64,000 bases of DNA from contig NZ_JACOPP010000001.1 in assembly GCF_014287895.1 (NCBI RefSeq), positions 307,475-371,474 on the forward strand, in the 5' to 3' direction. Positions 39,709 to 48,790 of this stretch are shown here, piece after piece. The translations under genes and the position numbers were made by a program. Every line of letters starts with the position of its first letter. The stretch's first letter is position 1. Below the pieces are notes generated by a model. It saw only the letters and a list, made by a program, of their open reading frames with translations. It was not told where the DNA came from and ran no database searches. The DNA comes from Lawsonibacter hominis. Its GTDB lineage: Bacteria; Bacillota; Clostridia; Oscillospirales; Oscillospiraceae.

Positions 39709-42700
39709 TCAGTCCTCTTCTTCGCCCTTCTTGCGGCCGATCATGATGATCAGGCCAGCGGCGGACAGGGAGGCCGCCAGGGCCAGCAGGCCCAGGGTCG
39801 CGGTGGGATCCACCGCGCCGGCAACTGCGCCGGTCTGCGGCAGGTCGCCCAGCGGGGGCTCCTCTTCGGGGATCTCCACCTCTTCCGCAGGAGGCTCAGG
39901 CGTGGGCACCGGCTCCACAGGAGCGGGCTCCAGCGGTGTGGGCTCCTCGGGGATATCCGTCTCCACCGGCTCCGGAGTGGGGGTGACGCTGGGCTTCGGA
40001 GTGGGCTTCGGGGTGGGCTTCGGAGTCGGATGCACAGGCGGATCGTAGGGGGTAGGCGTCGGAGTGGGCACGACCTTTTCGTCGTGCAGCTCGTAGACCA
40101 GCGTGAGCACATAGATGGTGTCCGGCTCTTCCAGCTTTACGCCATCCTGCGGCTGGCTCTTCTGGCTCTGGTACACATAGGTGCTCCGGCCGTCCGTGCT
40201 CTTGTAGCTGTTCGGATTCAGGTCGCTCAATTTGATCTCCTGATCCTTGCTGCCCTCGACGGTGTCTCCGGTCACCTTCAGGGTGTCCGCCGTGATCAGG
40301 GTTCCGTTCTCATCGTAGTGGTAGTACTCCCGGTCCACGCGGTAGAGATACTGATCACTGGCGCGGTAGGTGTTGGTGATGGTCAGGCCGTCCGCCGCGC
40401 TGCCGCCGTAGGTGACCTCGTAGTAGTCGCCGCCGAACTTCACCATGTTCATGGCGATGGAGGAGCCGCCTTCGTTATCGCCGCCCAGGTCGGGGGTCAT
40501 AATGGACTGCGCGCCCCACTCCTGAACGGTATACCGGATCTCATGGCCGTCGCTGGAGAGCGCATACTTGGGCAGATTCGTCCAGGTATAGCTCCAGGTA
40601 CCTTCTTCACCGGCCGTGAGCGTGACCGGGTTCGTCACGCCCTCCATTGCCACCCAGTTCTCATCGCCGTACAGATATACGGTGACCGACTCGGGCAGGA
40701 CGATCCCCTCGGGGGCATTCCAGATCTTGGTGACCGTCAGTTCTGCGATGTACTCCTGTTCGATGGTATTGAGGAAGACGTTTCCGGCCCCCTCCGTCAC
40801 CGTATACACATGGCCGTTGGAGGCATGGACCTTGCCGTCCGCGCCGACGACCTCTTTCACCACGTAGGTGTACTCGTTGCGGCCGTCATCATACTTGGGC
40901 AGCTGAGCGCCGTCGGCGTCGGTGGTAATGGTCTTGGCCCAAGCCGTTCCGTCCTCGTTCCGATCGGCGTCGGTGAGGGTGATCTCCAGGCTGAATCCGT
41001 CGTCCTGCGTCGTGCCGACCCAGCGGGTCAGGGTAAACTTGGCCTCGGCTGCGGCGGGGCCCTTCCACATCTTGGTCACCGTGACCTCGACATGATCCTG
41101 CTGCAGGGTGTTGGTCACAGAATAGCCATTGATGACCACGTCGTAAGTGCTGCCGCCCCAGGTAACCGTGGTCTTCCCGGTGGCTGCATCCGTCACCGCG
41201 CCGCTCTCCTGGATGGTATAGGCAAATTCATGGCCGTCCATCGCAGAGTAGGCGGGAAGGTCCTCATACAGATAGGTAAAGGTGCCGTCGTCGTTCGCCG
41301 TCACCGTGGGCGCAGCAGGCGCGTCCACGCCGGTCAGTTCCGTGCCGTCCCGCAGGATGAGGAAGGAAGCGTCCGCACCGGTATGGGCGGCAGCGCCGTC
41401 CACCCAGGTCTTGGTGATTCTGATATCCTTGGTACCGGCGTTAAAGGTGTTGACGAAGCGGATGACGCCGTCCTCACCGGTGGTGTTGGCAGGCGTATAA
41501 CGAGCCGCCAGAGCGGTCTCCTCCATGGTCTCCACGATGGTATAGATGTTCTTCGTGCAGGTGTTGCCGTTGAAGGTGTACTGGTCCAGATCCTCAAAGG
41601 TCAGGCTGCCGATGCCCGTAGTCTCATCATACACCATGGCCTTGGTCTGGTTTGTGGTCACGCCGTTCTTATGGAGGGTAAAGGTCAGCGCGGGCCGGTA
41701 AGCGGGATCCCCGCCGCTCCATTCCTTGGTGGCGGAAACGCTCACCTTGCTCTGCCCCACCGTGTTGACCACGTTCCAGACATAACCGCTCTGCACATTG
41801 CCGGAGGAGCTGTAGGTAACCGTATAGGTCTCGCCATCGGCGCCGTAGGGCTTGAATTCGGCCCCGTTCTCCAGCGCCTCGCTGCCCAGCAGCTCCCGGA
41901 CGGTATACTGGATGCGCTTGCCGCCGTCATAAGCAGGCACCGAGATCGTAGTGGTCCAAACCGGCTCCCCTGCGCCGGCCAAAACCGGGAGATACACGGT
42001 CTGCGGCGCTACGTTGTCGCTGTTGACAGCGCTGACCGTAAAGGCAACGGTACCATGGCTGCTGCGGGCGTCCACCCAGGTCTTGGAGATGGTCAGGCTG
42101 GCGGTATCGCCTTCCAGAATATTGGTGATATCGTAATCACCCACGTTCTTGGCCTCACCCTTCACGTAGTTGGCGGTATAATTGGAAACCGCATCTTCGC
42201 GCACGGTATAGATGATCTTCGCACCGGTTTCATCGTACTTGGGCAGATCCTCCCACTTGTAGTGGGTCTCCTCGGCCCAGGCCCAGGTGCCCGCGGTGGC
42301 GACGATGCCGCCGGCAGGCTCTCCCTCGCCCTCGGGTGCGCCGTCCAGCCGTTCCAGGCCGTCCAGGCCTGCGACGCCGATGAAGCGGGCCGCCGCCAGC
42401 GCGCCGGACAGGACAGCATCGCCGCCGTCGGCTTCAGGCGTGGCGCTGGGGTCTGCGCTGGACGTGGCGCTGGGGTCTGCGCTGGGCGTGGCGCTGGGAT
42501 CCGCGCTGGGCGTGGCGCTGGGGTCTGCGCTGGGCGTGGCGCTGGGAACCGCGCTGGGCGTGGCGCTGGGATCCGCGCTGGGCGTGGCGCTGGGATCCGC
42601 GCTGGGCGTGGCGCTGGGGTCTGCGCTGGGCGTGGCGCTGGGATCTGCGCTGGGCGTGGCGCTGGGATCCGCCGGAGTCTGATTTGGGGTGGCGGACAAC

Positions 42701-45700
42701 GTCTGCTCCGCGGTTTCCACTCCGTTTGCATAGAGCCGGACGGTAATGGACCCGGGCCGGGTGTCGTTGGTGTTGCCCTCGTCGTCCCAGCGCTTGTCAC
42801 CCTCGATGGTCAAGCTGCCCTTGAGGGTGTTGGTGATGGTCACGCTGCCATCCTGGTTGTTTTTATAGCCGACCTCGAACCAGTCGCCGTCATCCAGGGT
42901 GATCTTGCCGTTGCTCTCGCCCCGCTCCTTGACGGTGTATTCAATGGCCTCGCCGTCGGCGTCGGCAGTCGGAATCGCGTAGGTCTGCGCGTCTTCGCCC
43001 GTTCCGACCGTAATCTCGGTACCCTTCAGGGCATACACGGGCAGGCCGGTGAAAGAGAACGCCGGGCTGCTCTCCGTGACCTCAGCGGTGATGCCGGTGG
43101 CCTTACCGTTGGCATACAGCTCGATCGTGGCGGTCTTGTCCGCGCTGTCCAGCGCCGCGGCCACCCAGACCTTGGTACCGGCGATCGAGGCATTCTTGGG
43201 GTCGGTGATGGTATTGGTCAGCTTCCCGGTCGCCTGGTCACAATGGATCGTATAGGTGTGACCGTTGAATGTCACGGTGCCGTTGACAGGCTTGTTATCT
43301 GCGCCCAGCTCCGCCACGGTATAGTGGACCTCATTGCCGGAATTGTCATACGTGGGAACGCGGAAGGTATGGGACCAGCCGGGAGCGCTCAGTTCGGCAG
43401 AATCCACGATGGTGCTGCCGCGCATCACCGCGACGGTAACGCGGCTCCGGTCGGCGGCGGGGCCCTCCCATTCCTTCGTGACGGTGATCTCCTTCTCTGC
43501 GTCTTTGACATTGGTGATGATATTGCCCGCTGTGGAGGCCAGCTGGACGGCCGGTGTGACGATACGGTAGCCAGTCACCGCCTGCTCCACGGCCACATAA
43601 GCGATATCATTGCCATCCTCGTCCTTGGTAGGCAGTTGTATGGTGGTATCGCTCCAGCCGTTCCCTTGGGTCAGCTCCAGCGTATCCACAGGCGCTTTCG
43701 CCGCGTCGTAGATCGGCGTTCCGTCCTGGGTGGCGCCGGTCATCACATAAATGTCAACGGAAACCGTCGTGCCGTCCGTGGGCGCGCTGCCAGCGGGCAG
43801 CCAGCTCTTGGTGACGGTGAAGCTCTTCTTCTGCGGATCGCGGGTGTTCCGAACGATATGGGGGGCATTCGCGGTGATCTCCGTGCTGCCCACATAGACC
43901 TTGCCCCACTTCACCGTGATCGCCGTCTGAGCGTCGCTGAGGGCAGGGGTAATGAAGCCGGAAGGGGCCTGGGTCTCAGTCAGGGTATAGCTGTGCTCCT
44001 CACCGGAGGGGATCCCCGCAAACAGGTGGTTCCCATTGCCGGCGCCGGTGTCCGCGATGGTCTTCGCGCCGGTCAGCGTAAAGGTCGCGCCGGGCAGAAG
44101 ATTGCCCTTGCTGTCCTGCTTCTGGAGGTACAGATCTGCATACAGGCCCTTGACCTTGGGGACCTTGAAGTACAGAACCGGCAGATCCTCCGAATCTGCA
44201 ATCAGATTCCCCTGCTCGTCGACAGGGTTGCCCTCACGGTCCGTGAGATAATACGTCAGGTAAGTCGCACCATTGGTCAGGCCATACTGATCTGCGCCTG
44301 CCCCGGTGTTATCCAGCTGCACACGATAGGTCAGGGAATAGACAAAGTCATATTCCTCACTATCCTTGATCTTGTCATAGTCGACCCTTGTGCTTGTTCC
44401 ATGCTTATAGACCGTCGGGATATCATTGCGGAGCGTCCAAATCAGGGTCTCGCTGTTCGTACCCTGGCCGGTCACCCGGTAATTTGCCTCTCCGGCCTGC
44501 TTGCTGACAAAGCTGATGTTTGCCCCCATGGGATCCGTTACTTCCCATGCTTCGGCGGAAATTTTGATGAGCGTCAGGTAGATATCAAAGCTCTCAACCA
44601 GCTCATCGGCATTGGCGGCCAGCTGGCACTGATTGGACATCGCATTGAACCACAGATAACCATCCGCGGTCCGGTCGACGCCCACATAGGCGGAGAGGAG
44701 CTTCGTCCCCGTCTGGCGGATATTGTACACCCATTTTTCCGCATTGGAATAGGGCTGGCCCTGGTAAGTCGAATAGCGTGTGAAGCCGGCATCGACCTGG
44801 GGCGCGGTACCGTTCTTATTGGGCTCACCGTCGCCCAGCAAAAGCACGAAAGACATCGCCCGGCTCAGCTTATCGTTGTTCGCCTGTTCCCGGAACAGGC
44901 TGTCCAGCGCGCCGTCCGCAAGTCCCAGCGGGTCCGCCACATTGGTCCCGTCGCCCTGCGAGGGCGGGTTGACGCCATTGATGGCGTCCACCACGCTGTT
45001 GTGATACTGGCCATCCGCCCCCAGCGTCCAGTCCAAAGCCGCCACGTCGATCCAGACCGAAGCAGAAGCGGCGTTCAGGTCGATCAATTCCGCCGTTCCG
45101 CTGAACTTGGTCAGCGACATATACCGATGGGCGATCACGTTCCCATTTTCATCTTTGGCAGACGCGGCGTACTCGGCTGCAAAGGCAATGGCCGCCTCCT
45201 TCGCGGCATCCATGCGGGACTGGTACTCGCAGGTGGCTGCTGACGCATCATGATGGTACCCTTTCCAATGTCCGCATGTAGCACAATAATCGCTATACCG
45301 TGAACTAGGCGTAAAGCCGGTACACCGCTGACATAGATCACATCCTGCGCTCTGCACGGAGTGATTGCGGTGGTTCTCGCTCTTCCCGCAGTTCACGCAA
45401 TAGTACATCGAGGTAGACTTGTCGATGACCAGCGCCACCGCCGCATCCGGCATGGAGGGGGAGCGCTCCACCTTCTGTGTAGTCGTCACGTTCAGGGTGA
45501 TATCAAACTGATTTTCAGTCCCGGTGCCCTGAATGACCTTGGAAATCGTAACTTCCGGGTCCGTGGCTTTGTTGGTGGTCACTGCATTGGTTGGGTTCGC
45601 GTCCTGCGCAAATGTTCCCGTACCTTCATTATAGGTGTAGTACACGGGGACATTTCCGCCCTCGATCTGCTGATTGCTGCTCTCCGCCGCCGCCGCCGTG

Positions 45701-45771
45701 ATGGGCAGCATGCCCAGCAGCAGCACGGCTGTCAGCAGCAGGGACAGGGTCCGTTTCATTCTTTTTGCCAT
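39709..45771 (-). CDS. LPxTG-anchored CnaB-repeat surface protein with VWA domain
   Basis: The 2020-residue product is a large pilin-like or adhesin protein. Order: signal peptide (TLSLLLTAVLLLGMLPITAAAA, cut near residue 29); a VWA domain from about residue 109 with metal-binding DKSTS (117-121), GTNVADP and LLGDGEPN; inside it a Cys/His-rich insertion (residues 125-181); a SpaA-like domain (YADLYLQKQDSKGNLLPGATF); about nine CnaB repeats (each with TKxW and a LPxY-type loop); a Pro/Ser/Ala/Thr minisatellite inside one repeat; a PTPKP-rich wall-spanning part; LPQTG (1977-1981), hydrophobic segment and GRKKGEEED tail. Sortase should attach it to the wall. The gene is monocistronic behind a cyclic-di-GMP riboswitch. 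No sortase gene is in the window. Confidence 0.94.
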   Translation of the reverse strand: MAKRMKRTLSLLLTAVLLLGMLPITAAAAESSNQQIEGGNVPVYYTYNEGTGTFAQDANPTNAVTTNKATDPEVTISKVIQGTGTENQFDITLNVTTTQKVERSPSMPDAAVALVIDKSTSMYYCVNCGKSENHRNHSVQSAGCDLCQRCTGFTPSSRYSDYCATCGHWKGYHHDASAATCEYQSRMDAAKEAAIAFAAEYAASAKDENGNVIAHRYMSLTKFSGTAELIDLNAASASVWIDVAALDWTLGADGQYHNSVVDAINGVNPPSQGDGTNVADPLGLADGALDSLFREQANNDKLSRAMSFVLLLGDGEPNKNGTAPQVDAGFTRYSTYQGQPYSNAEKWVYNIRQTGTKLLSAYVGVDRTADGYLWFNAMSNQCQLAANADELVESFDIYLTLIKISAEAWEVTDPMGANISFVSKQAGEANYRVTGQGTNSETLIWTLRNDIPTVYKHGTSTRVDYDKIKDSEEYDFVYSLTYRVQLDNTGAGADQYGLTNGATYLTYYLTDREGNPVDEQGNLIADSEDLPVLYFKVPKVKGLYADLYLQKQDSKGNLLPGATFTLTGAKTIADTGAGNGNHLFAGIPSGEEHSYTLTETQAPSGFITPALSDAQTAITVKWGKVYVGSTEITANAPHIVRNTRDPQKKSFTVTKSWLPAGSAPTDGTTVSVDIYVMTGATQDGTPIYDAAKAPVDTLELTQGNGWSDTTIQLPTKDEDGNDIAYVAVEQAVTGYRIVTPAVQLASTAGNIITNVKDAEKEITVTKEWEGPAADRSRVTVAVMRGSTIVDSAELSAPGWSHTFRVPTYDNSGNEVHYTVAELGADNKPVNGTVTFNGHTYTIHCDQATGKLTNTITDPKNASIAGTKVWVAAALDSADKTATIELYANGKATGITAEVTESSPAFSFTGLPVYALKGTEITVGTGEDAQTYAIPTADADGEAIEYTVKERGESNGKITLDDGDWFEVGYKNNQDGSVTITNTLKGSLTIEGDKRWDDEGNTNDTRPGSITVRLYANGVETAEQTLSATPNQTPADPSATPSADPSATPSADPSATPSADPSATPSADPSATPSAVPSATPSADPSATPSADPSATPSADPSATSSADPSATPEADGGDAVLSGALAAARFIGVAGLDGLERLDGAPEGEGEPAGGIVATAGTWAWAEETHYKWEDLPKYDETGAKIIYTVREDAVSNYTANYVKGEAKNVGDYDITNILEGDTASLTISKTWVDARSSHGTVAFTVSAVNSDNVAPQTVYLPVLAGAGEPVWTTTISVPAYDGGKRIQYTVRELLGSEALENGAEFKPYGADGETYTVTYSSSGNVQSGYVWNVVNTVGQSKVSVSATKEWSGGDPAYRPALTFTLHKNGVTTNQTKAMVYDETTGIGSLTFEDLDQYTFNGNTCTKNIYTIVETMEETALAARYTPANTTGEDGVIRFVNTFNAGTKDIRITKTWVDGAAAHTGADASFLILRDGTELTGVDAPAAPTVTANDDGTFTYLYEDLPAYSAMDGHEFAYTIQESGAVTDAATGKTTVTWGGSTYDVVINGYSVTNTLQQDHVEVTVTKMWKGPAAAEAKFTLTRWVGTTQDDGFSLEITLTDADRNEDGTAWAKTITTDADGAQLPKYDDGRNEYTYVVKEVVGADGKVHASNGHVYTVTEGAGNVFLNTIEQEYIAELTVTKIWNAPEGIVLPESVTVYLYGDENWVAMEGVTNPVTLTAGEEGTWSYTWTNLPKYALSSDGHEIRYTVQEWGAQSIMTPDLGGDNEGGSSIAMNMVKFGGDYYEVTYGGSAADGLTITNTYRASDQYLYRVDREYYHYDENGTLITADTLKVTGDTVEGSKDQEIKLSDLNPNSYKSTDGRSTYVYQSQKSQPQDGVKLEEPDTIYVLTLVYELHDEKVVPTPTPTPYDPPVHPTPKPTPKPTPKPSVTPTPEPVETDIPEEPTPLEPAPVEPVPTPEPPAEEVEIPEEEPPLGDLPQTGAVAGAVDPTATLGLLALAASLSAAGLIIMIGRKKGEEED
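42437..42674 (-). repeat. 24-bp minisatellite coding for PSADPSAT repeats
   Basis: Ten units of 24 bases encode variants of PSADPSAT inside the surface-protein gene; one unit has Val for Asp and one has Ser for Pro. The unit is a multiple of three, so copy changes keep the frame. The segment interrupts a CnaB repeat between NQTPA and the domain's later WAWAEETHYKW part. Confidence 0.93.
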
Positions 45772-45806
45772 CTTGTTTCAATTCCTCCTTAAAATAAGAG
45801 AAGTGG

Positions 45807-45899
45807 AACAGTGGCAGCCGGACCGGCGTGGCGGTCGCCCGCTGTAGCCTCCTGGCTTTGCGTCCCGCCCTTTCGGACGGTTTGCCTTTGCACGGTGTT
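45807..45899 (-). promoter_or_regulatory. Cyclic-di-GMP-I (GEMM-I) riboswitch
   Basis: On the minus strand the leader of the surface-protein gene contains the GEMM-I core almost to the letter: GGCAAACC, a short hairpin with the GAAA tetraloop (GTCC-GAAA-GGGC), then GGGACGCAAAGCC, followed by an AGGAGGCTAC segment and the second stem ending in GGTCCGGCTGCC. The outer arms (AACA..GTG / CAC-TGTT) can pair. The ribosome-binding site AAGGAGG of the surface protein starts about 15 bases after the aptamer; no T-run lies between, so translational control is more likely than termination. Confidence 0.9.
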
Positions 45900-45919
45900 C
45901 ATGGGGCCGCTTGGTGTGC

Positions 45920-46123
45920 TCAGTCTTGCTCTGGTTGCTTACTCTCTTCCGTTGCTGCCTGCTCCAGCAGGGCGCTGTCGATGAGGCGAATCAGCTCCAA
46001 GGCGCTCCGGAAGGGCTGTGTCTTTTGTCCATCCGTCCAGGTCACGGTTCCCTGCCATGTGGCATTCTGCGTATTCAGGATCTGTACCACAAAGGTCTCC
46101 CGTTTTCCTGCCGCCTGTTTCAT
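45920..46123 (-). CDS. Conserved 67-residue protein of unknown function
   Basis: The product starts MKQAAGKRETFVVQILNTQ and continues NATWQGTVTWTDGQKTQPFR, SALELIRLIDSALL and a Glu/Gln tail. The TFVVQIL-NATWQGTVTW-ALELIRLID pattern is one I have seen in small Clostridia proteins without named function. It has a perfect GGAGGTGA ribosome-binding site 8 bases before the ATG. It lies on the same strand just upstream of the riboswitch and surface protein; a short beta-helix fold is likely. Not an export substrate by sequence. Confidence 0.75.
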   Translation of the reverse strand: MKQAAGKRETFVVQILNTQNATWQGTVTWTDGQKTQPFRSALELIRLIDSALLEQAATEESKQPEQD

Positions 46124-46650
46124 AGGCAGCCATCACCTCCCGTCCTGCCTGCTGCGCAGGTCTTACGGTATCTACTGTGCTTCTTACTATAAAGTCCAGC
46201 AGATACATTTCGGTTACATTTTAAAAATTCGCCGTCACTTTTTCTTTTTTCTTGTTGGCGCTGCCCTGCATCGGCGCGGCGCCGGCCGCTGCCGCCGCGT
46301 CCGGCCGGGTCCGCTCGCAGAATGGCATGCGCCAAACAGCGTAAAATCAGGCTGCCCGGCAAAGCCGGGCAGCCTCAGCTTGTCGAAAAAGGCCAAAGGC
46401 CTTTTTCGACAGAGGGATGCATGACGGACAGGGCTCGATTCTTGCAGAAAAGTCGCCCTGTCCGTCATGAGAGGTGTCATTTCCGACGCACGTGTCGCCG
46501 GAAATGACGGAGCTTCCTTTCCTTCCATCGTCTGCGGACGGCTCAACTCTGCCAGGCTCTTCTCCAGGAGGGTTTTTCGACAGCCTGATCCAAATCTCCG
46601 GTACAGCAGGGGTTGTGCCTGCGCCGGGCCGGACCGCCCCGGACGGCCCC
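46124..46650. repeat. Noncoding block with four consecutive hairpins
   Basis: No credible gene in 527 bases. From 46348 to 46512 four perfect or near-perfect hairpins follow each other: GGCTGCCCGGC-AAA-GCCGGGCAGCC, TGTCGAAAAAGGCC-AAA-GGCCTTTTTCGACA, an 15-bp stem ATGACGGACAGGGC/GCCCTGTCCGTCAT with a 19-base loop, and GTCATTTCCG/CGGAAATGAC. Further right, CTCTGCCAGGCT followed by TTTTTCGACA (46546-46582) recurs at 51727-51748. The part next to the 67-residue gene (46124-46260) is AT-rich and may hold its promoter; no convincing -35/-10 pair was found. Confidence 0.8.
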
Positions 46651-46842
46651 CTATACGTACTCGTAATCGGAGAACTTGGTCTCGCCCTGCTTGATGTCCT
46701 TGGTCTCGCCCACAAATTTGCCCATCACATGGCAGTCCGGGCAGGCACCGTAGTCCGGGTCGGACATCAGGTCGATGGGATAGCGGTATTTCTTGCCGCA
46801 TTCCGGGCACTCATAAAAAAAGAAATAATCTCCCCAGGTCAT
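46651..46842 (-). CDS. Small zinc-ribbon protein
   Basis: The 63-residue product has a zinc ribbon formed by CPECGKKYRYP and CPDCHVMG and an acidic, Asp/Tyr-rich C-terminus ending in SDYEYV. The spacing CxxC-19-CxxC suggests one zinc ion. The ATG at 46842 has GGAGG at good distance; an ATG three codons earlier touches it. The function is unknown; similar short ribbons occur widely in Clostridia. Confidence 0.75.
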   Translation of the reverse strand: MTWGDYFFFYECPECGKKYRYPIDLMSDPDYGACPDCHVMGKFVGETKDIKQGETKFSDYEYV

Positions 46843-46918
46843 TTTGCACATCCTCCATCGCGTTGCGTTTGCGTTCGTTTTATTCCAAGCCCTGCCGCAG
46901 CACAGCCGGCCTCCGGGA

Positions 46919-47257
46919 TCAGGCGGTCCCTTCCGCCTGACCGGCCAAGCGGGCCCGCTCGGCCCGGACCGCATCCCGGCGGCGGATGCTCTCCTCCAGC
47001 CCGGGCCGGGGCCGTTGGCCGATCGCGTCCCGCCAGCCGGTCAGCCACCGGCGCAGCTCCTCCAGCCCCTCGTCGCTGAGCGGGAAGGTCCGCGTCTCCT
47101 CCACCCGGCTGTCCTCATAGCGCCAGGGCCCTTCCCACACCTCGGCGGCCAGGCCTTCCTCCCGGGGCGTCACCCGGTAGCACAGCGCGCCGGCGCTGGC
47201 TGTCCAGAAGTTTTCATTTTGAAAATGGGAGAGCACAGGCAGAAAAAAGTCTTCCAT
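46919..47257 (-). CDS. Hypothetical 112-residue protein
   Basis: The product begins MEDFFLPVLSHFQNENFWTAS and continues with a region of beta strands (GALCYRVTPREE, AAEVWEGPWRYEDS) and an Arg-rich helical end. AAGGAG lies 8 bases before the ATG. No family recognised. It lies upstream of the zinc-ribbon gene and may share its transcript. Confidence 0.7.
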   Translation of the reverse strand: MEDFFLPVLSHFQNENFWTASAGALCYRVTPREEGLAAEVWEGPWRYEDSRVEETRTFPLSDEGLEELRRWLTGWRDAIGQRPRPGLEESIRRRDAVRAERARLAGQAEGTA

Positions 47258-47326
47258 GATTCCTACTCCTTCTCGCGGCCGCAGCCACAAATGCGGTAGG
47301 TATCATACCACATTTTTCACCGTTTT

Positions 47327-48112
47327 TCAATTCTGGGAAAAACGGGTCAAAAATTGCCGCGTACGCTCCTGCTGCGGGTGGACGATGACCTGCTCCGGTG
47401 TCCCCTGCTCCACGATCACGCCGCCGTCCATGAAGATCACCTGATCGGCCACGTCCCGCGCGAACGCCATCTCATGGGTGACGATGATCATTGTGGTGTT
47501 CTGTTCCGCCAGGGAGCGGATGACCTTGAGCACCTCGCCGGTCAGTTCCGGGTCCAGCGCGGAGGTGGGTTCGTCAAAGCAGAGGATATCCGGGCTCAGC
47601 GCCAGGGCCCGGGCAATGGCCACCCGCTGCTGCTGGCCGCCGGAGAGCTGGTGGGGATAGTGCCCGGCCCGGTCGCTCAGGCCCATCTGCTCCAGCAGCG
47701 CCTTCCCCTGCTCCTCGATCTGGCGGAGGATGCGCTTCTGATCCCGCTTATAGTCCGCCCGCTCCTTTGCCAGCAGCCGTCCGGCCAGAGTCACGTTTTC
47801 CAGCGCGGTGTACTGGGGGAAGAGGTGGAAGGACTGGAATACCATGCCGAAGTGCAGGCGCTTGCGGCGCACCTCCGCCTCCCGCTGGGTGGCGGGGTCC
47901 GCCGCGTCAAAGAGGGTCTCCCCCCGCACGGCGAGGCTCCCGCGGTCGGGCCGCTCCAAAAAGTTCAGGCAGCGCAGCAGGGTGGTTTTGCCCGAGCCGG
48001 AGGAGCCGATGATGGCCAGGGCCTGCCCCTCCTCCAGCGAGAAGCTGATATCCTCCAGCACCCGGGTGGCGCCGAAATGCTTTTCGATGTGACGTACCTC
48101 CAATACCGACAT
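47327..48112 (-). CDS. Amino-acid ABC transporter ATPase
   Basis: The 261-residue product is a polar-amino-acid-type ABC ATPase: [15 protein letters not shown] (37-51), Q-loop [10 protein letters not shown], signature [16 protein letters not shown] and Walker [14 protein letters not shown]. It energises import by the permease gene directly upstream on the transcript (12 bases gap). Substrate likely Glu/Gln/Cys-type, not determined. Confidence 0.95.
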   Translation of the reverse strand: MSVLEVRHIEKHFGATRVLEDISFSLEEGQALAIIGSSGSGKTTLLRCLNFLERPDRGSLAVRGETLFDAADPATQREAEVRRKRLHFGMVFQSFHLFPQYTALENVTLAGRLLAKERADYKRDQKRILRQIEEQGKALLEQMGLSDRAGHYPHQLSGGQQQRVAIARALALSPDILCFDEPTSALDPELTGEVLKVIRSLAEQNTTMIIVTHEMAFARDVADQVIFMDGGVIVEQGTPEQVIVHPQQERTRQFLTRFSQN

Positions 48113-48124
48113 CGTGACGCCTCC

Positions 48125-48763
48125 TTACTTGAAGTAATCCAGCTTTTTCTCCACCCAGCCGAACAACAGGGTGAGAATGCCGTTGACCGCCAGATAGAAC
48201 ACCGCGGTATAAAACAGGGGCCAGATCATGCCCTTCTTGATGAAGGACTCTCCCATCCAGATGATCTCATACACGGAGATGATGCGCACCAGGGCGGTGT
48301 CCTTCACCAGGGTGATAAACTCGTTGGACATGGGCGGAACGATACGCTTGACGACCTGGAGCAGCGTGATCTTGAAGAAGATCTGGCTGCGGGTCATGCC
48401 CAGCACCTGTCCCGCCTCGTATTGCCCCCGGGGCACCGCCTGGATGCCCCCGCGGTAGATCTCGGAAAAATAGCAGGCGTAATTGATGACAAAGGACGCC
48501 AGCGCCGCCGTGAACCGGGGCAGCAGCGGCAGGCCGAAGAGCAGGCCGGGGCCGTAAAAGATCACCAGGATCTGGAGCATCAGCGGCGTGCCCCGGATGA
48601 TCCAGACCACCGTCTTCACGAAGCCCCGCAGGGGCGCGAAGCGGCTCATGGAGCCAAAGCTGATGATCAGGCCCAGGGGCAGGGCGAAGACCAGCGTCAG
48701 GACAAACAGCTCCAGGGTGGTGACAAGTCCCTCCAGCAGGGTGAGCGTAACGGTCGTAAGCAT
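48125..48763 (-). CDS. Amino-acid ABC transporter permease
   Basis: The 212-residue HisMQ-type permease has four to five membrane helices, the conserved RGTPLMLQ loop near residue 58 and the EAA-like loop GQYEAGQVLGMTRSQIFFKITL near 117. It carries the substrate from the binding protein to the cell. One permease gene only, so it likely works as a homodimer. Confidence 0.95.
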   Translation of the reverse strand: MLTTVTLTLLEGLVTTLELFVLTLVFALPLGLIISFGSMSRFAPLRGFVKTVVWIIRGTPLMLQILVIFYGPGLLFGLPLLPRFTAALASFVINYACYFSEIYRGGIQAVPRGQYEAGQVLGMTRSQIFFKITLLQVVKRIVPPMSNEFITLVKDTALVRIISVYEIIWMGESFIKKGMIWPLFYTAVFYLAVNGILTLLFGWVEKKLDYFK

Positions 48764-48790
48764 GGCGATTCCCTCTCTTAAACCGGGGAA

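Noticed and set aside
42437..42674. Regular repeats suggesting a CRISPR array
   Set aside because: The 24-bp units are contiguous without spacers and code for an in-frame peptide repeat.
39646..45243. A very long open frame (1865 codons) antisense to the surface-protein gene
   Set aside because: It is a mirror frame of the GC-rich repetitive gene, with low-complexity Gly/Ala/Arg runs and no ribosome-binding site. The LPxTG protein on the other strand has a signal peptide, domains and wall anchor.
46474..47079. Plus-strand frame of 201 codons over the hairpin block and the zinc-ribbon gene
   Set aside because: It crosses hairpins and is antisense to the zinc-ribbon gene, which has a CxxC pair set and ribosome-binding site.
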